Shown: positions 53,201 to 63,518 of the stretch, piece after piece
Layout: each line of letters begins with the position of its first letter
How positions within the stretch are numbered: position 1 is the first letter of the stretch
Origin: Margaritispora aquatica
Lineage: Eukaryota > Ascomycota > Leotiomycetes > Helotiales > Discinellaceae
Length of the DNA stretch: 64,000 nucleotides
Reading direction: 5' to 3'
Assembly (NCBI GenBank): GCA_007644065.1
Contig: VJWN01000012.1
Location: forward strand, 609,758-673,757
Notes under the pieces: generated by a model
The model's database searches: none
What the model was told of the DNA's origin: nothing
What the model saw: only the letters and a program-made list of their open reading frames with translations
Program-made: the position numbers and the translations under genes

Positions 53201-54416
53201 AGCAATGAGTGATGGCAAAGAGCTACGGTCTACAATTAGGAAGAGAAAGGCGCCACCTGGGCCCTCTTGGGCTGATCGAAACTCCGAAGACTTCGACCTC
53301 ATTAGATTCCTTGGCTCTGAAGAAAGTCTTGCTCCTGATCATCTCCTCAAACTCCCGGGTCCAAATCACAGCTATCTTGACAAAAGCGGCAACTTTAAAG
53401 ACAGGCATCGCTATACCGCTCCTTCGATCCCCAACCCACCTGTGCACCCAAAACTAGCCAAACATTACAAGAATGGCACTGATACTATGGGTCTTCGAAA
53501 CTACTATCGAGATATGCCTCCTGGTTTGACATTGCCAATAGCTGGGATCATTCTAACCGAGCTACCAAAATCAGACCCACGTTATGATGCCTACTCAGCC
53601 AACTTCCTACCTGGTTCGAGAGAGTTCGGTGGCTATGATCCTTCTTTGTACCCGGATTTCGATACGCGAATAGGGGCTATCCAAAATGGCCAAACCGTTC
53701 ATTTGGAAAACATGAAAGATGTATTGCAAAGAAATGTCAAATCACTAACGAAACCACAGGAAGAAAGCTTTCAAAGCAAGGCTATGGTCAAATTACTCAT
53801 TCCAGATTATATCAAGGCTATCCTCGTCGACGATTGGGAGAACGTAACTAAGAATCAGCAACTTGTTCCTCTGCCTGCCAGCAAACCGGTCGAAACCATT
53901 CTCAGCGATTATCTTGAATATGAGAAACCAAAAAGAGCCCCAGGCCCCGATCCAGATATTTTGGATGAGGTTATTTCAGGATTAAAGGAGTATTTTGAGA
54001 AGTGTTTGGGACGTATCCTGCTGTACCGGTATGATAGGTATCCCATACTGTGTTGAAGATATGTGCTGACTGTATTAGTTTCGAGCGTCCTCAATACATC
54101 GAGGTCCGTGACGCAATGCTATCTCCCTCTGGCGAGCTTGCGAACAAGAGTGTTGGGAAAATCTATGGTGCAGAACATCTTTGCCGCCTGATTGGTAAGT
54201 TTGAAGGTTCTCGGGTAGCATTTCGTGATACTAATTGCAACAGTCACCCTTCCAGAACTTATTGGTCAGACCAACATGGATCACCAATCTGTCAACCGTC
54301 TCAAGGAAGAACTCACAAAGCTCACCCTTTGGCTCGAGAAGAACGCCCACCTGTATTTCACCCGCGAGTACGAGACTCCCGCCCAAGAGTACGTTGAGAA
54401 TGCCCGCAGCGCTTAG
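50261..54416 (+). CDS. EAF3: Eaf3/MRG15-like locus: chromodomain exons and MRG exons split by 2.8 kb
   Basis: Eaf3/MRG15 sits in NuA4 acetyltransferase and Rpd3S deacetylase complexes and reads H3K36 methylation. The 5' exon 50261-50428 encodes a chromodomain (EKVLCFHHDMLYEAKILDV ... YKIHYKGWKNT). The continuation WDDWVPQDRVRKFTPENQELA begins at 50710 and runs to a donor at 50965 (DYETEL|GTAAGT). The MRG domain is on exons 53760-54028, 54079-54194 and 54244-54416: EESFQSKAMVKLLIPDYIKA, LVDDWENVTKNQQLVPLP, FERPQYIEVRD, stop after ARSA. Donor 50965 and acceptor 53760 are both phase 0, so a 2,795-nt intron would give a normal Eaf3 order. But WKNT to WDDW cannot be joined in frame by any ordinary GT-AG pair that I can find, and coding exons of another protein fill the large intron. 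Locus identity is firm; whether full-length Eaf3 is made is open. Confidence 0.8.
50498..50709 (+). other. Extra 212-bp segment at the chromodomain splice junction
   Basis: The first intron of eaf3 ends perfectly at 50497 (GTAGGT ... GGCTAACTCACTCGCGCAG, 69 nt), but the next base starts TAA instead of the expected TGGGAC. TGGGAC appears at 50710. The intervening segment begins within GTAAGT and ends AATAGT, so it looks like a second intron placed directly on the acceptor. Removing it by GT-AG splicing leaves one extra T and shifts the frame. A 3-bp AGT occurs at both ends, possibly a target duplication. Confidence 0.5.
51477..53759 (+). CDS. Unrecognised protein lying inside eaf3 intron, in frame with the MRG exon
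   Basis: Five exons: 51477-51584, 51633-51746, 51794-52036, 52093-53058 and 53112 onward. Each intron is 47-56 nt with GTAAGT/GTAGGT donors and most have CTAAC branch sites, and all are phase 0. They encode 693 residues up to 53759: an acidic N-terminus (MSHIPELNSSFNESDLDSDF), a long basic, Ser-rich and probably nuclear disordered region (RKNLRR, KARKPVTRKTKK), and a better-ordered end with RNYYRDMPPGLTLPIAGIIL and FGGYDPSLYPDFD. I know no family. The frame does not stop: KSLTKPQ continues directly into EESFQSK, the start of the Eaf3 MRG domain, giving a potential 878-aa protein with a C-terminal MRG domain. The same CAG also serves as the eaf3 acceptor, with CACTAAC just before it. Either this is a chimeric gene with its own promoter, or a nested gene whose end I cannot place. 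Confidence 0.65.
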
Positions 54417-55233
54417 GACATTTTGATTAGCAATGGAGCATTGGAATGGAGAATGGCGTCAAGTTTGCAGTCCTGCAGGATTTAAAGTCGGCTTTTCAAA
54501 ACTCCTCCACCATGATCATTGTATTAGTTGACCATGATATTCTGGGTGGTTGGCGGTTTACGATGTGGTGAACCCTCAGAATGCTTGTTTGTATGATGAG
54601 CCCTGGGATAATTCAGAAAATATTATCCCCGAGCTTTCTGCATTGATGGGTCACTTGGTGGGAGTGCTTGCACTTGCAGGTCTGAGGCAGTTTTGCATGT
54701 AACATTAACTTAAATATCTTTCTCCTCGAGAGAACCATAGCATCAGAGAACTACTCATAATAGAGACTTTTCTCATCGTAAGTGCTTTCCCCTGGAATTT
54801 GTCTATTCCATGTGCTATTAGGGGTCATGTAAGATGTTTGTGACATGGCAATTTTGGGATGAGCTTGTAAGCTGTATGTGGGGTCAAATGAGGTTCAGTT
54901 TTGCTGGTTGATGTCTGATATCTGTTTTGTCATGGTGTGTGATTGTATGTTTATATTCTGTACAGTGTATTCCTCGGGCTCCTTCAAAGACTGATTTGGC
55001 CTTTCAACGTCAGCCCTCTTCGCTCTATGTCGTGTTTTACATCTCAAGACTTGTATGCCGAACTCCCCCCTTATTGTACATCCCCCGTTGGGAAACCCCA
55101 TAAAGACCAAAGTCGGAATACAATTCGGGTCGGGCAACCATAGCGACCCTCCTCGAATCTCCAAGATCATACAACCGCTCTGTTCCTCCTGCCCTCACAT
55201 TGCCTCAATTCCATCATGAATAGCTTGATCCTA
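54417..55233. other. Intergenic, convergent 3' ends
   Basis: About 820 bp between the stop of the MRG exon and the stop of the mitochondrial ribosomal protein gene. No gene is visible. Confidence 0.5.
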
Positions 55234-55494
55234 TCACCGTGGCATCGCCTTCTCCATGTAGAAACCATAGTCTGGTTTCCTCTCCGCCTTTAGCTCCTCC
55301 TTCGTCAATGCCCTATCCACCTCCCTGACTGATACCAACTCCTTGACTTTCATGATCTGACCAGCGACTTCCGGTGTGACGGGGTAGAAGACGGTTGTCA
55401 TTCGATGGCGCAGGCCGAGGGCTTTGAGGACGCCTTGAGTGCGCTTTGTGAGGCCGATGCCTGATCGCAGGAGGGTGATGCGGAAGTATGACAT
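55234..55494 (-). CDS. MRPL33: Mitochondrial large-subunit ribosomal protein uL30m
   Basis: A single exon, 86 aa, about the size of yeast Mrpl33. [20 protein letters not shown] then [14 protein letters not shown] is the ribosomal protein L30 fold, with the short form typical of mitochondria. It should sit in the 54S subunit of the mitoribosome. The basic N-terminus can act as targeting sequence. It is divergent from SEC6, with 267 bp between starts. Confidence 0.92.
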   Translation of the reverse strand: MSYFRITLLRSGIGLTKRTQGVLKALGLRHRMTTVFYPVTPEVAGQIMKVKELVSVREVDRALTKEELKAERKPDYGFYMEKAMPR

Positions 55495-55761
55495 TGTGAC
55501 TTCGGAAATGTTAACAGTGCCTCATAATCTATCAGCGCAGAGGGACACCTACTGTGGCTTGATGTTGAGAAAACACCCTTGAGAAGTGGTTAACTTTCGT
55601 GATTCAAGCAATTGAGGTTCGAGAAAATCTTGGACCCACTCAAAAGCCGTCTTGGCGGCATGAGCTCAGGTCCCAAACCACATCGTCTCAAAGGTTACCC
55701 CAAACTCACAGCATGGCATAAACTACCAAAATCATCGCACACACTGCTACGCAAACTCGCA
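55495..55761. promoter_or_regulatory. Divergent promoter region (MRPL33 / SEC6)
   Basis: The 267 bp between divergent starts. The SEC6 frame stays open upstream, with a possible ATG at 55660, so the exact SEC6 boundary is uncertain. Confidence 0.4.
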
Positions 55762-58017
55762 ATGACGATGGACAGCTCGACCGTCAAGCTGGAGGACCTC
55801 CTCCGGCACCCGGACGACCTGGACAAGATCCCCGCCATGAAGCTCGAGTACGTGCGCAAGAAGGCCGCCGTCGACTCGCAGCTGCGCAGCGGGCTGGCGG
55901 AGCAATTGGAGGTCACCCAGAACGGGATGAATGGCATTACGGATGGGCAGCGGACGGTGCAGCTCATCAAGGAGGAGATGATGAAGATCGACAAGCTGTG
56001 CGCTGAGGCGCAGAACATGATCAAGGACTTCCCCAACATCAATCTGGTCAGCCAGACGCACCGCAACTTCAGCGCCGTGGAGGCCATGCGCTCCAACCTG
56101 GTGACGTTCAATGATCGCATCGATCAGATTGAGGCGCTTCTGAGAGCGGATGATGTGGATCAGGATAATATGCCGAATTTGCTGGCGGTGCACTATGAGC
56201 TTACCCAGTTGAGGAATATTAAGGATGATGCTATGGAGCAGATTGAGAGGGCCGATGATGCGAGCTCGAAGACTACGCTGGAGGACTATTTCGCTAAGCT
56301 GGATGAGACGATCGACTGGTTCGATGAGCATATTGGCAATGTTGCGTTGAACATCCTTAGTTTGGTGGTTAATGGAAATGCGGGGTTGGTGGTGAGGTTT
56401 GCTGTCATTATTGAAGCTGAAGAGAAGAGTGATCGTAGGGTGAAGGCACTGCAGGAGGCATTGAAAGATCACAAGGAGATGGCGGCGAGATTTCAGAGTA
56501 TCACGGATGGTGCGAGGCAGGTTCGTGGGTATAAGGAGAAGTTCATGCAGGCTATTCAAGTCCATGCTGAGGAACAGATCATGGCTACCAAGCAGGAGTT
56601 TCTGGAGGATCCAGATAAGTTGGATAAGGAGCTCAGGTGGTTCTTTAATGATCTCCAGGCTGCTAAGATTGGGTTGACGACGCTTATGCCGAAGAAGTGG
56701 AAGATTCTGGAGGTGTATGGCAAGATTTACCATAAGACCATGCATGATTTCCTCGTGGGGATGATTGATGATCCTAATACTGCCTCGTCGAATATGCTGG
56801 CTATTCTCAACTGGCCGGAAAAGTATTACAAGAAGATGGCCAAGCTAGGGTTCAAACAGGATGTCTTGGACCCTCCTGTGCTGGATGGACGAGAGACCGA
56901 AATGGTTCGCGATTTCAGGCAACTTATCATCAAGTTCTTGGATGAGTGGCTAGACAGGATATTCATGACAGAACAAAAAGATTTCGCAGAGAGGAACGTG
57001 GAAAATGCCAACTTAGTCACGGATGAGTATGGATATTTCAGAACTCAGAATCTGGTCGATATGTGGCGAATGCTGGTCGAGCAAATTGAGGGAGCCGCCA
57101 ATTCGAGGCGACAGGATATCGTGGAGGGTGTCGTAGATGCTATTCTCTCCCGTCTGAGGACTAGACAATCAAATTGGAGAATGATGCTCGACGACGAAGC
57201 GAAGAAGTACTACGGCAATAACCCAGAAACAGAAGGGTTCTCTACTCTGCAGGATTGGCTTGTTGCTACAGCTAACGACCAAATTGCCTGCATAGAAGGA
57301 GACGACAACAAGCCTCCTTACCTGACTAGTTTGCAAACGAGGTTCAAGGATGAGGTGTCTCCCGAGTATTCAGAACGCATCGAGGCGGATATGTCTGATC
57401 TCACCAACGGATATGTGGATCTTAGTACTCACTGCATTGCTAAATTTGCAGACCTGATATTCGCCGTGGATTTCAAGGCCGTCATGCCCGATTTCTTCAC
57501 GCCGAAGTGGTATTCACAAACACACATGCAGCAAATGGTCAACACATTCAATGAATATATAAGCGACTACAAATCCGTACTCAACAATGTCCTCATTGAC
57601 ATATTCTTTGAGGAGCTAGCAGACGCGCTCCTCATCAAGTATCTCTCAGCAGTCCGCAACAAGGGCGCGAAATTCAAGCGCCAAGATCCGTATAAGGAGA
57701 AGATGTTCAACGACATCTCTGCCGCATTTGAGCTTTTCGCTAATCCATTGCTCAGTCCCGATGTGGCGGATAGCATCAAGACGAAGTGGCGTGTGGTGGA
57801 GAAATTCCTGGCGCTCATTGAGGCCGAGAAGGCCTCGGTGCCGGACATCTTTGCGGAATTCAAGGCCACCCATTGGGATTTGCAGCTTAGTTGGGTGGAG
57901 GCTGTGTTGAGGGCGCGAGATGACTTCGATCGAAGTCTGTTGAACGCGGTCAAGGCGAGGGCGGCGCAGATAGAGGTTGTGAGGGGAGATGAGACGATCA
58001 TGTCAAAGGTCAAGTAG
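55762..58017 (+). CDS. SEC6: Exocyst complex subunit Sec6
   Basis: A single exon, 751 aa from the ATG at 55762 (MTMDSSTVKLEDLLRHPDDL). Sec6 is a core exocyst subunit that tethers secretory vesicles at sites of polar growth. Recognisable parts are the N-terminal coiled coil (KLEYVRKKAAVDSQLRSGL ... QLIKEEMMKIDKLC), the central helical rods and the conserved C-terminal domain (DLSTHCIAKFADLIFAVDF, MPDFFTPKWY, MVNTFNEYISDY). The length fits fungal Sec6. The in-frame ATG at 55660 would add 34 residues of low similarity; MTM at 55762/55768 fits the usual start just before the LRHPDDL segment. The gene is GC-rich in its first 400 bp, as if under different codon pressure from the rest. Confidence 0.92.
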   Translation: MTMDSSTVKLEDLLRHPDDLDKIPAMKLEYVRKKAAVDSQLRSGLAEQLEVTQNGMNGITDGQRTVQLIKEEMMKIDKLCAEAQNMIKDFPNINLVSQTHRNFSAVEAMRSNLVTFNDRIDQIEALLRADDVDQDNMPNLLAVHYELTQLRNIKDDAMEQIERADDASSKTTLEDYFAKLDETIDWFDEHIGNVALNILSLVVNGNAGLVVRFAVIIEAEEKSDRRVKALQEALKDHKEMAARFQSITDGARQVRGYKEKFMQAIQVHAEEQIMATKQEFLEDPDKLDKELRWFFNDLQAAKIGLTTLMPKKWKILEVYGKIYHKTMHDFLVGMIDDPNTASSNMLAILNWPEKYYKKMAKLGFKQDVLDPPVLDGRETEMVRDFRQLIIKFLDEWLDRIFMTEQKDFAERNVENANLVTDEYGYFRTQNLVDMWRMLVEQIEGAANSRRQDIVEGVVDAILSRLRTRQSNWRMMLDDEAKKYYGNNPETEGFSTLQDWLVATANDQIACIEGDDNKPPYLTSLQTRFKDEVSPEYSERIEADMSDLTNGYVDLSTHCIAKFADLIFAVDFKAVMPDFFTPKWYSQTHMQQMVNTFNEYISDYKSVLNNVLIDIFFEELADALLIKYLSAVRNKGAKFKRQDPYKEKMFNDISAAFELFANPLLSPDVADSIKTKWRVVEKFLALIEAEKASVPDIFAEFKATHWDLQLSWVEAVLRARDDFDRSLLNAVKARAAQIEVVRGDETIMSKVK

Positions 58018-58577
58018 ACGTTTGTGCGTGTACGCCCTGTATGTGCTAGACGTGGTGGAAAGTAATGGTCGGAACTCGGTTTGATTTGGAAAGCATGGTG
58101 TTTGGGAGTAGGGAGGGGAATGGGAAATGGGCATTTAGCGGAGTTATCTGGGATATCATTACCGCTGCCTCTTAGATGAGGACGGGCTCCGTATCAGTGT
58201 AAAATTAGATCTATATATGATCAAAAGCGAGAGGAGAATCAAGACGTTTCGTGGAAATGGAATCTGTCTTCTCTATTGAATCACGGCCTGCTTTTGACCA
58301 ACGCAATTTTCATCAGAGATGAGACAGATCACATAATAAGACAGGAAACTGATCCCTCTGAATGTTGTAATCTTGAGAGATATGTTCGACATGCTGTTCA
58401 GACAAAAATCTTATGCAAAATCTCGAGGTCCAAACTTCGTCGTTGTGTGAATTCCACCATATCTTAGTGTCGTTGGTCGTTCGCCATCACGTGAAACCCC
58501 AACACGTCTCCACTAAACACGCCCCTCGACGCGACGAGCTTTCGATCGGAAAATCGACGTCAACGAAAGCAGTAGCA
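58018..58577. promoter_or_regulatory. Intergenic region and CENP-Q promoter with CACGTG box
   Basis: About 560 bp with no gene. An ATCACGTG element at 58486-58493, 85 bp before the CENP-Q start, matches the core bound by Cbf1-type bHLH factors (RTCACRTG). Whether it is used is unknown. Confidence 0.45.
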
Positions 58578-60755
58578 ATGGTAGGTCCCCTTCACTCAAC
58601 GCTTAATAAATGCCTGCTAACATATTGAAGGCGCCAGAAGCAGCAGTCCTGAAGAGAAAGCGCTCGCTCCCGTCGCAGTGGTGGGCTGTGAATGGGAATG
58701 CGACCCCGCAAGGCGACGCGCCTGCCCTAGTGCTAGCAGATAAGGTAGAGAGGGCAGGAAAGAAAGGGGAGAAAGCGAGGAGGAGTCTAAGTGCTGTTAC
58801 GGGGAATGCGAGCGGGGCGGGTTCTGCGAGGAGTAGTGTCGTAGGGAAGGGGAATGGCAGTGGAGAGAATGCACATGCGGTTGTAGATGTGGGAGGGAGT
58901 GCTACGCGGAAGACATCGAGGAGAGGCATGTCGCATGCGACGAGTAAATCCAGCAAACGGAAGGGAGACGGCGAAGTGGATCCCCTCGCTGCAGCAGATA
59001 TACCAGCCTCGAAGAGAATTGGCCGTCCCTCGTCAACGACATCTGCTGCGCCAGCTGCTGTTGTGTCCCCGGAACAAGGCGAAGGGAGCTCAAAGTCTTT
59101 GAGGAGGGGTCGGTCATCGAATACGGTTGCTGAGATCCGTGGGGTTGCGATTACAGCTCAGGCAGTTGGAGTTTCTGGGAAGAAGGGACATACTGTCTCT
59201 GTGCGACCTGAGGCTGATGATGAGCTTGCTCAAAATAAACTCACGCCTCGAACGGGGAAACAAGCACAAAAGTCGGATTCACCTGCTGTAATCAGATCTG
59301 AAATTGACGACAAGCGTTCTCCCCTGACCCAAACTAGGTCTTCGGCAGTAGAAAGCACCAGAAAAAGAAAGAGTGCTCGTATATCTGAGGTCGCCCCCGA
59401 AGCATCAAATTCAAACACACAAACTCCTAGCTCCAATGAGAATAACAAACGTCAAAAACGTACACGTCTGTCGACCTCACCGTCTCAGGCTAGAGAGACA
59501 CACATTGCACCTGTCAGTCTTGCAGCAGAGCCGACGAGTGTTACAGGGCAGGGAGTCATGACTCAAATGCCGGGCATTATCATCGAGGTTGAGACTGCAT
59601 CCTCCAAATTTGGCAAAGCCAAGCCCAAATCTTCAGTCGTAGTAAGGAGGAATTCGAATAGTAAAGCTACCCAGAGCTCGTCGGCAGCTGGACCTTCACA
59701 GAAACTAACCAAGACTCGCAAAACCCCGGACGCAAGGTCTGAAGTTACTAAGACATCGATATCACAGAAAGCGCATAAGAGGAGCTCGAGTTCGAGCAAG
59801 GCTCGCAAGGTTGCGGAAACAGAAACAGGTGAGTTGACCGCAGCACTTGTATTTTATGGATTCTAATGGTACGAGAAGATGTGCCCGAGAAGCCAGCTAA
59901 ACGACGGCGGAGTCAGCTTCCTGCGCTTGAAGAAGATGCTGTTTCTGAGATCGCTGAGCGGACGCCATTTCCACATCTCGAGGCAACGACTCGTCGAGTA
60001 TCACGCCTGAAAATAGATATGAAGTGGCAACCTTTGACACCAGCCTGCGTGGAGCAGATAAACACATTGTTAAGCGACTTACAAAGGCCAGTCATTGCTC
60101 GTATTAAAGAGGATAGAAAGAAGACACAGGCTGGTGTCGCTTTAAAACAGGTTTCCAAAAGCCTGTTGAAGAAACTAGCCAAAGGTCTTCCTTTTCCACC
60201 TGCAACCAGTCGTACTCGGGAAGGGGATTTTGATTTTGAGGGTATCTTGGACCGTAACCGAGACCTAGAATCACAACTTACTCCAGCGATACATGCCAAC
60301 GAGCTTCTCGAAGCTGAGCTGAGAAAAGAGATGGCCAGGTTGGAGTCTGATCAGCAAAATCTCACGGACCTAGAAGCCAATGCGAAGAAAGAAGCCGCTC
60401 TGAGAAACGATAACTCCCGTAATTTACACAAACTATTGCAACCCGATATTTCGCATGATGCTGGCATTTTTCAGCTCGACGTGGGCTTGGAGGAAAAGAA
60501 GACCTACTGTGCCTTGGATGGAAGCGTAAGTATGAAACTGGTACTAAAGGATTTTGATTAACATGACAATAGATTGAAGATGAAAATCTTCGTGATTTGA
60601 TTAAGAATCTTAGCGGTCATATGGACAGCATGGAAGGAAATCTGAAGCAAGTGGATGGAATTGCTGAGAGCTTGTCAAGGTCAAAAGGTGCTGTTCAGGC
60701 TCGCCTTTTCGATCACCTCGACCGCTCGCAGTACGAAGCGGCCGTTCTAGGCTAG
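58578..60755 (+). CDS. CENP-Q (Fta7/Okp1) inner kinetochore protein
   Basis: A CENP-Q-family protein of the COMA/CCAN complex, which links CENP-A chromatin to the outer kinetochore. The diagnostic region is MKWQPLTPACVEQINTLL, then VALKQVSKSLLKKLAKGLPFPP, followed by coiled coil and a C-terminal helical segment ending AAVLG. The N-terminal half is basic, Ser-rich and probably disordered. Main exons end at 59828 and span 59876-60525 and 60573-60755. For the start, ATG at 58578 followed at once by GTAGGT and a 50-nt intron (branch GCTAAC, acceptor GAAG) gives M|APEAAVLKRKRS. The alternative ATG at 58610 gives MPANILKAPEAAV and would place coding sequence over the perfect branch site, so I prefer 58578. 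Length is about 680 aa. Confidence 0.82.
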
Positions 60756-61625
60756 GTTACTAGAGGTACCATTCGCTGAAGTAATGTATGGTCTTCGGGA
60801 AAGATATACTTACTTCAGAGTCCCATGCATTGATTCGAGTTACACCGAATTTGCGACCTACAGGCATCGATTGATCCGGAGGCACGATGCGGAGGGAATA
60901 GCCGACTGAGATACAACCAGCCATCTTGATGTGGCTCATCATCAGGAGCGGTTATCGGCTCATGCTAATCATGACTGTATGACTTGAAATGATAAGGCTC
61001 TGGACTGGAGGTGGGCAGTATGCATAGCCAGGTCAGGTACATTGCATATATATGTTTTGACATGGAGTAAGGGTCAAGGGAAGCCTGGTTGGCATAGGTA
61101 GAGCCATTCAATATTTTACAGTTGAAGCTTCGGCGAAAGAAATGTACGAGATTGAAGCTTGAATAACATACAGATCTTCTATTTAATTAATGTAAAACAT
61201 AATGTGACTATTATTATCTAGAAATGACCAAGAATAAATCTTCCTCATTTTCAAGTTCAAGCAAACATACACTACCGAGGCTATACCTGGATCTCTGATG
61301 GTGGGGGTGGCCTATGGTAGTGGCTGACTTATGGCTGTGGCAGAGGCATTTTCAAAACGTTTCTGGGATCAAACCTTTCTCACATCGTCCCTTGTGTTCA
61401 GCAAAACTGCGAGTCGATGCGAGAACCCCATTTCACAGTATCGATATCCTGAACCTGGTGCGCATACATCCATCGATTGACCCTTGGAATTGTTCAATGG
61501 CAGGGCTAACATCTTGCGCAGGTTCAGCGACAACATAGAACCTAGCACGAGACCACTCTTGGGCCGCAAGACAGCTGCGCAGAGTCGCAATTCGATGGAC
61601 GCCCCCCGAAGGTAGGCTCGATGTA
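60756..61625. other. Intergenic region
   Basis: About 870 bp between CENP-Q and the Zn2Cys6 gene. Short frames on both strands have no motif or splice support. It should contain the promoter of the regulator gene. Confidence 0.5.
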
Positions 61626-63518
61626 ATGGAAAAGAATGGGACCAGTAATGGTAAAGAGGCAAAGACGCAGAAGTCGTCGCCTCCAGCTGGATCGAACAAG
61701 AGCCCAAAGAAGAGGCGCAAGGTGAATCATGGTATATATGCCTATACAATACCTACCTTCTGCAAGCCATGGGCCTTCCAGAGTTCTATGGAACATTGAC
61801 TGATCATTGAACGTGCCCTGCAGCGTGTGTATACTGTCGTCGATCTGTAAGTACAGCATTGGTCCTGGACACAAGAGGCTGGTGATTGCGCATACGCGCA
61901 GGTTTTCTCACTGAAGCTAATTCGATTTGGTATCTTCCCAGCATATGACATGCGATTTGGTACGACTTCCCGTTCAATACTCTCCAGCCACTCGTGCTAC
62001 GCGGTGTATTGTGACTAAATTACTCTTGTTACACAGGAACGCCCATGTGCACGCTGTATAAAGCGTAATATCGGACACCTCTGCCATGACGAACCTCGCG
62101 AACCGGAGGCAGCCACGAAGAAGTCCAAGAGCCAGCATAGCAATTCAGCTGCTGATGAGGATGGATCACCACCAGATCAGGTACAGGCACTCGTCGAAAA
62201 CCATATAACCAACTCATTCGAGCAGCCCCAAGAAGCTTCAACGCAGGAGAACAGATTGACATTAGGCACCATTGCACTTTCACAAGGACCATTGCAGATC
62301 GTACAGCCATCTCCTGTTTCGGGAATTCAAGCAAATGCACTCAATAGTAGCGGTAATCAATGTATGAAATACTTAGTTGACCCAATTCCCCCTCGTTCAA
62401 GTGCTAATTGAAATCTAAGTCATCGGGTACTCGAACGATTGGGCGACTTCCCAAAACCCCTACCACGATATGCATAACTATCACCCCTCCTACATGTTCA
62501 ATGCGCCAGAGGTTACCACTGAGTATAATCTACTCAACGATTTCCTCAATAACAGTCTTCTGGATGATGGTGAATTGCTACCCGAGGATACGGCCAATTT
62601 CTACAGCGATCAATCCGGTGCTATGCTTCCCGGTGGTCTTAATACTAATGGAGGTCCTTCTGGAGCGACATCCTCCTTAGTGGCCAGAAATACACAGGCC
62701 AACAATATTGTCAGGCCCAACAGTGCTATACCAACAGACAAGGCACGCGAGTACTATCTCCAAGCCGCCGATCCAACAGGAAACGATGCGCCGGAAGAGA
62801 GAATGCAGCGATTACTTCTCGCCAAGTATGAAGCCGGAATGTTGAAGCCTTTCAATTATGTGAAAGGATATGCGCGTCTACTAGCTTATATGGATAGTCA
62901 TATGAAACCCGTATCGAAGCTCAAAATTATGCGCCAGATGGACCGTTTCAGGCCCATCTTTAGGGAGAAGGTACAGGGCTTAACAGATGTCCAATTAGTA
63001 TGGGTGGAGATGTGGTTTGAGAAAAGTCTGATGGAGTATGATCGTGTGTTCGCCAGTATGGCTATTCCTGCTTGTTGTTGGAGGAGAACTGGCGAGGTCT
63101 TTAGAGGCAATAGAGAGATGGCAGAGCTGATCCATGTGCCTGTGGAGAAGCTAAGAGACGTACGTTTGGATTGGTTCTAAACCGGACTTCAAGCAACGAT
63201 TTATCTGACATTGCCACAGGGTAAAATTACATTACACGAAATTCTGACTGAGGAGTCATTAGTCAATTACTGGGAGAAATTCGGGGCAATTGCGTTTGAT
63301 CAGACACAAAAGGCTCTGCTTACGAATTGTGAACTGAAGAATCCAGATGAGAAGTCTAAAGATCCCACGATCAAATGTTGCTTCTCGTTCAGCATTAGAA
63401 GAGATGACCACAAGATGTAAGTGTCTCACTCAAAGGAGCTTAAAGAGCAACACTGACCGCAATCAGCCCTGCCTTAATTGTGGGCAATTTCTTGCCCCAG
63501 AATCCTGTAAAAAGATAG
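61626..63518 (+). CDS. Zn2Cys6-PAS transcription factor, AcuM/Rds2/Ert1 family
   Basis: A protein of 486 aa from seven exons: 61626-61731, 61824-61846, 61942-61959, 62037-62361, 62420-63159, 63220-63416 and 63467-63518. The zinc cluster ACVYCRRSHMTCDLERPC followed by ARC and HLCH has spacing C-x2-C-x6-C-x5-C-x2-C-x8-C, is preceded by a basic KSPKKRRKV and followed by HDEPREP. This is the hallmark of the AcuM/AcuK/Rds2/Ert1 group that switches on gluconeogenesis and related carbon-source genes. The C-terminal half (VPVEKLRDGKITLHEIL ... FSFSIRRDDHK, then PALIVGNFLPQ) is the PAS-like domain of the group. Exons 2 and 3 are only 23 and 18 nt and lie inside the zinc cluster. I lean to AcuM/Rds2 rather than AcuK. 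Confidence 0.87.

Noticed and set aside
61369..61951. Minus-strand frames opposite the first exons of the Zn2Cys6 gene
   Set aside because: They lie antisense to well-supported exons and promoter and show no domain.
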